Of a stretch of DNA of 59,708 nucleotides, positions 32,589 to 39,623 are shown one piece after another; position 1 is the stretch's first letter, and every line of letters begins with the position of its first letter. Origin of the DNA: Alcanivoracaceae bacterium (GTDB lineage Bacteria; Pseudomonadota; Gammaproteobacteria; Pseudomonadales; Alcanivoracaceae); contig PAJO01000023.1 in assembly GCA_002706085.1 (NCBI GenBank), forward strand, positions 33,186 to 92,893, read 5' to 3'. The translations under genes and the position numbers were made by a program. Below the pieces are notes generated by a model, which worked only from the letters and a program-made list of their open reading frames with translations, was not told the origin of the DNA and ran no database searches.

Positions 32589-34319
32589 TTGCCCATGAAG
32601 ATCTGGCTCTGGGTTCTGGGTGCCGTGCTGGCGGTGGTGTTGGTTGGGCTGGCGGGTGTTTACCGCTGGTTCAACCCGCCGGCGCCCCCCGCGCAGCTAT
32701 TTTTTAACGGCACTGTGGTCACCATGGACCCGGCACAGCCAGAGGCATCAGCCATGCTGGTCAAGCGTGGCGAGATTGTCGCGTTGGGCGAGGTGAACGT
32801 GCTGCGTCAGCAGGTCAGTCGTGATGTGCAGGTGATTGATCTGGAAGGCGGCACCCTGATGCCCGGTTTTATCGATGCTCACGGTCATTTTCCGGGCGAG
32901 GGGCTGTCAGCGGTGGCGGTAGATGCCAATAGTCCACCCATTGGTGACCTGTACAGCATCGATACCTTGCTGGAGCGTTTGCGATTGTTGGCCCAGCGCC
33001 GGCCAGAGGGGCCACTGTTGGCCTACGGTTTTGATGACACCACTATCGGTGAGCAGCGTTACCCCACCCGGGATGAACTGGATACCGTCAGCGATAGCCG
33101 GCCGGTGATGGTCATGCACATTTCCGGGCATCTTGGGGTGTTAAACAGTGCCGGGCTTGCGGCCATGTCGATCCCGGAAGAGGTGCAGGACCCGCAGGGC
33201 GGGTTTTACGGTCGCGACGCAGATGGACGTCTGAATGGCCTGCTGGCAGAAACGGCCTTTTCACCGGTGCGTGCGTCGATGCTGGCGTTGTCCGGTATGG
33301 ACGGCTTGCGCGTACTGAACCGGGCATCACACCAGTACCTGGCCCGTGGTATTACCTTTGCCCAGAATGGGCTTGCGGATCCGGCGAGCCTGCGGGCGCT
33401 GAAACCGGCGTTGCGGCTGGGGGTCATTCCCTTGCGTTTGAGTCTCTGGCCCGATGCTGAAGCGGAAACCTTGCGCGGGTCCGGTGCACTGACTCTGCCT
33501 GGCAGCGACCGCATCCACCTTGGGCCGGTCAAACTGGTGGCCGATGGTTCCCTGCAGGGTTATACCGGTTTTCTCAGCGAGCCCTATTACACCGTCCCGG
33601 AGGATTATCCGCCGGATTACCTGGGCTTTCCGACCCTGTCGGGTGCTGATCTGACTGAACAGGTAACACGTTTTCATTGCCAGGATCGTCAGGTGGCGAT
33701 TCATGCCAATGGCGATGCGGCAATAACGCTGGCGCTTGACGCCGTGGCCGCTGCCCGACAGCAGTGCCCGACGATCCGCAAACAACCGGTGTTGATTCAT
33801 GCGCAGACCAGCACAACGGCTCAGCTGGAGCGCATGAAGGCGCTGGAGGTCATCCCCTCGTTTTTCAATGCCCATGTCTATTACTGGGGGGACCGCCACC
33901 GCGACATCTTCCTTGGTCCGGAGCGGGCGCGACGGATCAGCCCGCTGGCAGAGGCTGAGCAGTTGGGATTGCGTTTTACCTTGCATGCAGATTCCCCCAT
34001 CGTGCCGTATCAGCCGTTGCTGATGGTCTGGAATGCGGTGCACCGCGAGACCTCGTCGGGGGCAACGCTGGGGGCGGGGCAGTCGGTGAATGTTGAGCGG
34101 GCCTTGCAGGCGGTGACCGTCGATGCAGCGCGACAGCTGGGGGTGCAGGACCGGGTCGGTCAGCTGCGGGCAGGGATGCTGGCCGATCTGGTGTGGCTGG
34201 ATCGGGATCCCCGGGACAATATCGCGCAGTGGAGAGATATTCAGGTGAGAGGCACCTGGATCGGTGGGGTACGCCGCTACCCGGATGGGGTGGAAGATCC
34301 GGCACTGTCTGCGCAGTAG
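32589..34319 (+). CDS. YtcJ-like amidohydrolase, membrane-anchored
   Basis: A 576-residue protein. A TTG at 32589 has GGAG six bases upstream and is kept; the ATG at 32595 is the alternative. The N-terminus carries one hydrophobic segment (WVLGAVLAVVLVGLAGVY) without a lipobox, which suggests a signal anchor facing the periplasm. The amidohydrolase fold is clear: beta-sandwich start FFNGTVVTMD, metal motif GFIDAHGHF, a long alpha/beta barrel (IHANGDAAI, IHAQ, FTLHADSPI) and the closing RVGQLRAGMLADLVWLDRDP. The family (YtcJ/N-substituted formamide deformylase-like) acts on amide or formamide bonds; the substrate is unknown. It is monocistronic. Confidence 0.88.
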   Translation: MPMKIWLWVLGAVLAVVLVGLAGVYRWFNPPAPPAQLFFNGTVVTMDPAQPEASAMLVKRGEIVALGEVNVLRQQVSRDVQVIDLEGGTLMPGFIDAHGHFPGEGLSAVAVDANSPPIGDLYSIDTLLERLRLLAQRRPEGPLLAYGFDDTTIGEQRYPTRDELDTVSDSRPVMVMHISGHLGVLNSAGLAAMSIPEEVQDPQGGFYGRDADGRLNGLLAETAFSPVRASMLALSGMDGLRVLNRASHQYLARGITFAQNGLADPASLRALKPALRLGVIPLRLSLWPDAEAETLRGSGALTLPGSDRIHLGPVKLVADGSLQGYTGFLSEPYYTVPEDYPPDYLGFPTLSGADLTEQVTRFHCQDRQVAIHANGDAAITLALDAVAAARQQCPTIRKQPVLIHAQTSTTAQLERMKALEVIPSFFNAHVYYWGDRHRDIFLGPERARRISPLAEAEQLGLRFTLHADSPIVPYQPLLMVWNAVHRETSSGATLGAGQSVNVERALQAVTVDAARQLGVQDRVGQLRAGMLADLVWLDRDPRDNIAQWRDIQVRGTWIGGVRRYPDGVEDPALSAQ

Positions 34320-34436
34320 GCAGGCAGTGAGTCGGCGACGGTGTCGCAAGTCGCGATTCAAGAGGGCCGTCGGTGCGGCCCTTGTCAGGGGCGGGGGTGT
34401 CCCGCGCCGTGATGTCCCGTTAGCGGGAGATCAGTA

Positions 34437-34661
34437 TCAGTGCCAGGTCCCTTCCAGGTTTTCGCATTGCTCCAGAAATTCTTCGGCACTCATTTCAATG
34501 GTGTCTGTGTCCAGGTGAGAGGCCACCTGTTCTTTCAACTGACCCACGACCTTTGACATCACGGTCAGGGTCTCTTCCACCTGCTCAATGGTTTCCAGCA
34601 GATCCTCGGCTTCTTGCAGGTACTCTTCTTTCAGGTACTCGTCTTTTTCGTAATCGCTCAT
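34437..34661 (-). CDS. Small acidic coiled-coil protein of unknown function
   Basis: A 74-residue protein from the ATG at 34661, preceded by AGGAGG at ideal spacing. The frame opens 26 codons earlier, but those lack a ribosome site. It is very acidic and helical (MSDYEKDEYLKEEYLQEAEDLLETIEQVEETLTVMSKVVGQLKEQ), predicting a coiled coil through residue ~55, then EEFLEQCENLEGTWH. No signal peptide, so probably cytoplasmic. I do not recognise the family. It is convergent with the amidohydrolase and alone in its orientation, and it borders the repeat-rich region beginning near 34.74 kb. Confidence 0.7.
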   Translation of the reverse strand: MSDYEKDEYLKEEYLQEAEDLLETIEQVEETLTVMSKVVGQLKEQVASHLDTDTIEMSAEEFLEQCENLEGTWH

Positions 34662-34739
34662 GCGAAGCCTCCTGATGGTTTTGGAGTTCCCAGCTGCAGA
34701 ACTCAACTCCATGTTGCCAATGATGCAGGCGTAAAACAA

Positions 34740-34942
34740 ACGGCAATTGGGGGTATTTGATTAAACTTTGAGCGTTTGTGATGGATGGTCGTACACTTTT
34801 TACGAACGGCACAAACCGGCACTGTGGCGGCCTGGGCCGGGCAACTTTTCTGCCCCAATCGCGTGCAGGCGCGCTCCCACAGAGCGGGGCTGCTGCGTGT
34901 CCCTGTTCTCCACTGCTCCTCCGCAGGAGCCGGCCTGCAGGT
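34740..34942. other. Gene-free stretch with REP-like palindromes
   Basis: No supported gene. It contains REP-like arms (GCGCGCTCCCACAGAGCGG near 34869; CTCCGCAGGAGCCGG near 34919) just before the first copy of the 162-bp repeat. The bases next to 34740 probably hold the promoter of the small acidic gene. Confidence 0.4.
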
Positions 34943-35104
34943 GATCTGTAGGAGAGTCAACTTGTTGGCCGAAGAGCTGCCAGACTTGCACGGTCTCTAC
35001 AGAATGGCCACCGCTGCATTCGGCCAACACGTTGGCTCTCCTACGGTCTTTGTGGGAAGTTCAGCTTGCTGAACGAATGCGGCATTTGATCAAGTCGTGC
35101 AGCC
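34943..35104. repeat. 162-bp repeat, copy 1
   Basis: Direct repeat of 37436-37597; I count 147 of 162 identical bases (about 91%) without gaps. Inside, arm 34948-34973 (GTAGGAGAGTCAACTTGTTG...) pairs with 35019-35044 at 24 of 26 positions, making a large hairpin. A further small palindrome, TTCAGC-TT-GCTGAA, follows. No ORF. The two copies bracket the glycine-rich lipoprotein gene. Confidence 0.75.
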
Positions 35105-35466
35105 TGCGCTCTGTGTGTCCCCTAGGTTGCTCCAAGCTTGCTGTTGAAGCATTCCCGCACATCTACGCAGGAGGTATCGCTCAATCGTGAGGGGGGCAGA
35201 TAAAGCTGGTGGTGGAGAATGAGGGGCTTTCTTCTGACCGCACCTCGGGTGCTGTCAGGAGCTTGGACATCATGGTGAGCCGTGCCCGCAATCAGGGCGG
35301 AAACTGCCACCACGACAACGCATCTGGTCGCTGGCGAGTGGTGCTGGAGGTGTCTCTTTCGAGCGCCGTTGCCAGTTGAGTGCATGCCACCCCCTTGTTC
35401 GCGGGGTGGCGTGTGTTTCGCGTTGTTCCCACTCTACGGAAGCGACGACTACTAACAGGGGCAATC

Positions 35467-37110
35467 ATGAACAGAGCAACGCTTCCAATGGCGATTTCAT
35501 CCGCACTTCTTCTTGCTGCTTGCGGTGGCGGTGGCGGTGGCGGGGGAGGCAGCAGCAACAACGACTCCGCGAAAACCGGACAACTGATCGACTCCGCAGT
35601 GGCCGGCGTTGCCTACCAAACGCCCAGTTACAGTGGCAAGACCAACGCCAACGGTGAATATCACTTCATCGACGGTGAAGCGGTCACCTTCGCTATCGGT
35701 AGCATCAGCTTCGGGCCGCTGCCCGCCAAGGCCGTGCTGACGCCGCTGGACCTGGCTGGAAGCACCGATATCACCAATCGCAAGGTGATCAATATTGCTC
35801 GCCTGTTGCAGACCCTGGACGACGACCAGAACCCGGCTAACGGCATCGTTATTCCCGCCAGCGCCAACCCGGCAGGGCTGAATTTTGATCAAGATGTTGC
35901 GGATTTTGAGAGCGAGGTCAGCACGCTATTGAGCCTGACACTGGTGGATGAAAGCGCCGCCATGGCGCATTTGCAGGCCGAATTGGAGGAGCTGAATGCG
36001 GGCACCGGCGAGCTGGATAGCGAACCTGCCAGCGTACCCGCTGCCTTTGTCGGCAGCCACACCTTTAAGTACGAAGAAATCGTGCCCGGCTCCGGCATTG
36101 CTGATGGCGCTCTGTCCACTTTCGAAATTCAAGCTGGCAACAAACTCAAGCTGCCTAATGGCACAGTGCTGAGCAATCCGGTTTATCTCAATGGCAACCA
36201 GGCAGAAGCTATCTGGCTTGATGCGGCCACAGGCCTGTCCTATGCCTTGAGCAATACCCTGACGGCAAGCCTTAACGAACTGAATATCGCCAAAGGCCTG
36301 TTCGGCTCTCCCGGTTTCCAGTTCTACGGTCAGTACAGCCCCTTTGTGGAGACGGAGGGTCAGGTGCCTGCGGCGTTGAAAGCAATGGATGGCAGCTACA
36401 CCACCAAGGTGAATTACAGCAAGGCAGGTAACCGCAATGGCTGGGCTGTGGGCGATGAGCTCACGCTCACCATCAACGGCGCGACCGGCGTGATTGATGT
36501 CGGTGGCGTCTATTCCATCGATCCGACCGACCCCAGCTTTTCCTGGACTGACAACACCAGCAAGCATCCGACCTTCAACCCCGCTTATGAAGTGCTGTAC
36601 AACGGTATCGACAAGCTGATCATCTACCAGCACCCCGGCGAACCTATAAATAGCTGGCGCCTGACGCAGGATGCCAGCGCCAGCGATGGTGTCAGCGTCT
36701 GGGCACACATCACGCCCATCATTGAATCACACCAAAGCTACCTTGATGAGCTGGCCATGCAGTTGCCCGCTACGCTGACACTTGTGGAACAGGGTGGCAG
36801 CGGCAGCATTTTCAAAGGCTCACTGTGTACTGACTATCCGTTCGACATGGACAATAACGGCGTCAACGGCATTCCTCGCCTGCTGTATAACCTCTCTCAG
36901 TACAACATCCGCTCGGTGGACTACTCACCATCCAGCGCGGCTTACGAAGAAAATGGTACCGAACAGCGCCTCTACTGGGCGGGCTTCATGCTGGGTGTGG
37001 ACGGCACCACTCTGACTGCCACCGAAGTTCAACTCGGCAATGAGCTGGAAGTGGTGCTCACCAACGACCCAGCCAAGATTGCCACCGCTGGCTGTGTGAG
37101 TTCCGACTGA
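35467..37110 (+). CDS. Large lipoprotein with poly-glycine linker, unknown function
   Basis: A 547-residue protein from the ATG at 35467 (AGGGGCAATC upstream); the frame opens 29 codons earlier. Lipobox LLAACGG is followed by nine or more glycines, a flexible tether common in marine surface lipoproteins. Residues about 40-130 contain a module of the form 'GQLIDSAVAGVAY...NANGEYHFIDGEAVTFAIGSISFG...TPLDLAGS...INIARLLQTLDDDQNPANGI' that recurs in secreted proteins of Shewanella-like and related bacteria. The remainder is beta-rich with no motif I recognise and ends in CVSSD. It stands alone, between two 162-bp repeats and upstream of a strong terminator. Transfer as a cassette is possible. Its leader (35387-35409) includes a CCACCCC/GGGGTGG hairpin. 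Confidence 0.75.
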   Translation: MNRATLPMAISSALLLAACGGGGGGGGGSSNNDSAKTGQLIDSAVAGVAYQTPSYSGKTNANGEYHFIDGEAVTFAIGSISFGPLPAKAVLTPLDLAGSTDITNRKVINIARLLQTLDDDQNPANGIVIPASANPAGLNFDQDVADFESEVSTLLSLTLVDESAAMAHLQAELEELNAGTGELDSEPASVPAAFVGSHTFKYEEIVPGSGIADGALSTFEIQAGNKLKLPNGTVLSNPVYLNGNQAEAIWLDAATGLSYALSNTLTASLNELNIAKGLFGSPGFQFYGQYSPFVETEGQVPAALKAMDGSYTTKVNYSKAGNRNGWAVGDELTLTINGATGVIDVGGVYSIDPTDPSFSWTDNTSKHPTFNPAYEVLYNGIDKLIIYQHPGEPINSWRLTQDASASDGVSVWAHITPIIESHQSYLDELAMQLPATLTLVEQGGSGSIFKGSLCTDYPFDMDNNGVNGIPRLLYNLSQYNIRSVDYSPSSAAYEENGTEQRLYWAGFMLGVDGTTLTATEVQLGNELEVVLTNDPAKIATAGCVSSD

Positions 37111-37153
37111 GGTAGTTCTCCGGGAGGCGGCAGGGATGGCGTCATAAAAAGTG

Positions 37154-37182
37154 GGCCGCATTCTGCGGCCTGTTTTTTTTTT
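37154..37182. terminator. Bidirectional rho-independent terminator
   Basis: GGCCGCA-TTC-TGCGGCC (37154-37170) is followed by a run of ten T (37173-37182) on the plus strand and preceded by AAAAA on the left. It ends the lipoprotein gene and would also end a minus-strand transcript whose stop codon lies directly at 37184. Confidence 0.85.
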
Positions 37183-37183
37183 G

Positions 37184-37303
37184 CTACTGACGTTCAACGG
37201 ACGGCAGGTTTACCTGATAGGGGGTAATGTCCTGCTTGAGGCTGTTCGACTGGTCGCCAAAGACCATCAACATGCCAAGTCCCTTGGTCAGACTTGTCTC
37301 CTG
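37184..37303 (-). pseudogene. Probable 3' remnant of a lost gene
   Basis: The last ~35 codons of a minus-strand frame read like the natural C-terminus of a real protein (KGLGMLMVFGDQSNSLKQD, then ITPYQVNLPSVERQ and a stop), and the stop abuts the minus-strand face of the terminator at 37154-37182. Upstream of about 37303 the translation turns into low-quality Arg/Gln/Pro sequence and then runs into repeat copy 2. This fits a gene cut off by the repeat or by deletion. I do not recognise the parent protein. Confidence 0.35.
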
Positions 37304-37435
37304 TGGTGGTTGACGTTGTCGATGCTGTTGTGGAAGGTTGTCGGGTTGGAAACCGCTTGCTTGTGGGACAGCGATTCCCGTTGCGTTCCCGACTCTTCCC
37401 CGCTTACCGCAACGTGACAGATGCTTCCTGTAAGC

Positions 37436-37597
37436 GATCTGTAGGAGAGTCAATTTGTTGGCCGAAGGGCTGTCAGGTTTGCCCTGCGTCTGCAGAATGG
37501 CCACCGCTTCATTCGGCCAACAAGTTGGCTCTCCTACGGTCTTTGTGGGAAGTTCAGCTTGCTGAACGAAGGCGCCATTTGATCAAGTCGTGCTGCC
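37436..37597. repeat. 162-bp repeat, copy 2
   Basis: About 91% identical to copy 1 at 34943-35104, in the same orientation. Arms 37441-37466 and 37512-37537 form the same large hairpin. Immediately after it, TTCAGCAAGCTGAA (near 37608) repeats the small palindrome again. Confidence 0.75.
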
Positions 37598-37670
37598 ATA
37601 ATCTTCGTTCAGCAAGCTGAACCACCCACCAGACAACAATTTCTCCCAATTCTCCGCCCAAGTCTCCTTA

Positions 37671-37952
37671 TTACGGCACGACAAAATCTGTTTGTGCCCA
37701 GATGCTGAGCTGGCCGTCGTCCTGGTGTTTTCTGACACGGAAATAGCGGGTGCCACTGCCCAACGAAGAGTGCTCGATTTCATAGTAGTTACGTCGCCAG
37801 CCAGAAAGGTCGACGATGGGCGAGGAAAAATCGACATTGTCATCAATCTGCAGATCGTAGGTAAGGCCCGTTGCTGTGACGATCTGCGCTTTGTGTTCCG
37901 GGGTCGTACTACTAGCGACGCTCCTTCGGCGAGGTTCGCACTTCAACCTCAA
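37671..37952 (-). pseudogene. Fibronectin-III-like C-terminal fragment
   Basis: A 93-codon minus-strand frame. Residues about 22-93 (AQIVTATGLTYDLQIDDNVD, then SSPIVDLSGWRRNYYEIEHS and RYFRVRKHQDD...WAQTDFVVP) look like one FN3/Ig-like beta domain with the usual W/Y/F core and 'YFRVR' strand. The first ~20 residues are Arg/Ser-rich and no signal or ribosome site is seen. This suggests the 3' end of a larger surface protein whose 5' part is gone. It sits between repeat copy 2 and the nrdB terminator, in a stretch that otherwise lacks genes. A genuine small gene cannot be excluded. Confidence 0.4.
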
Positions 37953-38100
37953 ATGTTGTTCCAGCTGCGGTGCTGTGAGGTTTGCGAGATCACAACTTCC
38001 CTTTGGTATTTCCTCAGTGAACTCTGGGGTCTCTGTGGTAAAGCGCTTTCACGGTTTTGGTTTTATTGCGTGTAGCCTATTGCGTGAAACATGATGTGTA

Positions 38101-38130
38101 AAAACAAAAAAGGGCGCCAAGGCGCCCTTT
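38101..38130 (-). terminator. nrdB rho-independent terminator
   Basis: GGGCGCC-AA-GGCGCCC flanked by A-rich sequence on the left gives, on the minus strand, a stem followed by a T tract, beginning about 11 bases past the nrdB stop codon. This marks the end of the nrdA-nrdB operon. Confidence 0.85.
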
Positions 38131-38140
38131 GTTTTCTTGC

Positions 38141-39433
38141 TTAATCCCAGCTAAGCGCACCGCCGACTTGGTATTCGGTCACCCGCGTTTCGAAGAAGTT
38201 CTTCTCTTTACGCAGGTCCATGATTTCGCTCATCCACGGGAATGGGTTGTTCACGCCTTTGAACTGCTCCGGCAGGCCCAGCTGGGCGAGACGGCGGTTG
38301 GCGATGAACTGCAGGTACTCTTCCATCATGGCGGCGTTCATGCCGAGTACACCGCGTGGCATGGTGTCGCGGGCGTACTGGATTTCCAGCTCGGTGCCTT
38401 CCAGGATCATCTGGGTGGCTTTGTCGCGCATGGCCTGGTCCCACAGGTGCGGGTTTTCCAGTTTGATCTGGTTGATGACGTCTACGCCGAAGTTCACGTG
38501 CATGGATTCGTCACGCAGAATGTACTGGAACTGCTCGGCGACACCGGTCATCTTGTTGCGGCGGCCCATGGAGAGGATCTGGGTGAAGCCACAGTAGAAG
38601 AAGATGCCTTCCAGTACGCAGTAGAACGCGATCAGGTTTTCCAGCAGTGCCTTGTCGGTTTCCACGGTGCCGGTCTTGAACTCCGGATCGGACAGGTCGC
38701 GGGTGTACTGGATTCCCCACTGGGCCTTCTTGGCCACGGCAGGAATCTCGCGGTACATGTTGAAGATCTCACCTTCATCCATGCCCAGGGACTCGATGCA
38801 GTACTGGTAGGCGTGGGTGTGGATCGCTTCTTCAAAGGATTGACGCAGGATGTACTGACGACACTCCGGGTTGGTGATCAGGCGGTAGATGGCCAGCACC
38901 AGGTTGTTGGCAACCAGGGAGTCGGCGGTGGAGAAGAAACCCAGGTTACGCTTGACGATGCGGCGCTCGTCTTCGGTCAGTCCGTCAGGCTTTTTCCACA
39001 GCGCCAGGTCGGCGTTCATGTTCACTTCCTGGGGCATCCAGTGGTTGGCGCAGCCATCCAGGTATTTCTGCCAGGCCCAGTCGTATTTGAACGGTACCAG
39101 CTGGTTGAGGTCGGCGCGGCAGTTGATCATGCGCTTGTCGTCCACTTCCACACGACCGGCAGTGCCTTCCAGTTCGGCAACGCCTTCGGCTACGTCCATT
39201 TTGGCCACGGCGGCCTGGGCGCGTTCGACGGCGTCGGTTACGGCGTTGTCGGTTCGTCCTCGCAGCTCATCGCTTCCTGAATCTCCAGCATCCGCTGTAC
39301 TTCCCGGTGCCGGTGCTTGAGGTGCAGATGCCGCTTGGTCAGAAACCGTCTCAGATTGCGGCGGCGTTGCGGGCTTTGGTTGCGGCTTGGCGGCAGGCGT
39401 CTCTTGCGCATTGAATTCGTCCCAGCTCAGCAT
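38141..39433 (-). CDS. nrdB: Class Ia ribonucleotide reductase, small (radical) subunit
   Basis: Ferritin-like R2 subunit that holds the di-iron centre and tyrosyl radical used by NrdA to reduce ribonucleoside diphosphates. The protein is 430 residues, longer than E. coli NrdB (376) because of an ~85-residue Pro/Ala/Ser-rich N-terminal extension of the Pseudomonas type. Iron-ligand helices are visible: [24 protein letters not shown] and [12 protein letters not shown]. The Tyr in [10 protein letters not shown] is the radical candidate by comparison with relatives. The C-terminal tail ([12 protein letters not shown]) is the part that docks on NrdA. The sequence begins MLSWDEF and ends ALSWD, so an LSWD motif lies at both ends. 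It lies 190 bases after nrdA with a large palindrome between, and is followed by a terminator. Confidence 0.96.
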   Translation of the reverse strand: MLSWDEFNAQETPAAKPQPKPATPPQSETVSDQAASAPQAPAPGSTADAGDSGSDELRGRTDNAVTDAVERAQAAVAKMDVAEGVAELEGTAGRVEVDDKRMINCRADLNQLVPFKYDWAWQKYLDGCANHWMPQEVNMNADLALWKKPDGLTEDERRIVKRNLGFFSTADSLVANNLVLAIYRLITNPECRQYILRQSFEEAIHTHAYQYCIESLGMDEGEIFNMYREIPAVAKKAQWGIQYTRDLSDPEFKTGTVETDKALLENLIAFYCVLEGIFFYCGFTQILSMGRRNKMTGVAEQFQYILRDESMHVNFGVDVINQIKLENPHLWDQAMRDKATQMILEGTELEIQYARDTMPRGVLGMNAAMMEEYLQFIANRRLAQLGLPEQFKGVNNPFPWMSEIMDLRKEKNFFETRVTEYQVGGALSWD

Positions 39434-39500
39434 GTGTCTCTCTCCATTCCGTTCTTACAAGGTTGGTGGTGGTGATCACCGCTTGCGTATTCTTCTGCCG

Positions 39501-39572
39501 GTCGGACGTCAGAAGTCTGACGTCGGACGCTTTTATCTTTTGTCGTCAGACGTCCGACCTCAGACGTCCGAC
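39501..39572. repeat. GACGTC-rich long palindrome between nrdA and nrdB
   Basis: Bases 39501-39529 (GTCGGACGTCAGAAGTCTGA...) pair with 39544-39572 at most positions around a T-rich 14-base centre, and the unit CGGACGTC repeats within each arm. It occupies the nrdA-nrdB spacer. A related tandem is at 30563-30585. It may set the relative amounts of the two subunits by mRNA processing. Confidence 0.6.
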
Positions 39573-39623
39573 CCTTTCCGGTAGCGCAGGCCTTGGGGTT
39601 CCCCAAGACCTAGCAGGCTACTG

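Noticed and set aside
35122-35385. Minus-strand 87-codon ORF upstream of the lipoprotein gene
   Set aside because: It has no ribosome site or recognisable sequence and overlaps leader stems of the lipoprotein gene.
38129-39280. 383-codon plus-strand open frame
   Set aside because: It is antisense to nrdB and has shadow composition.
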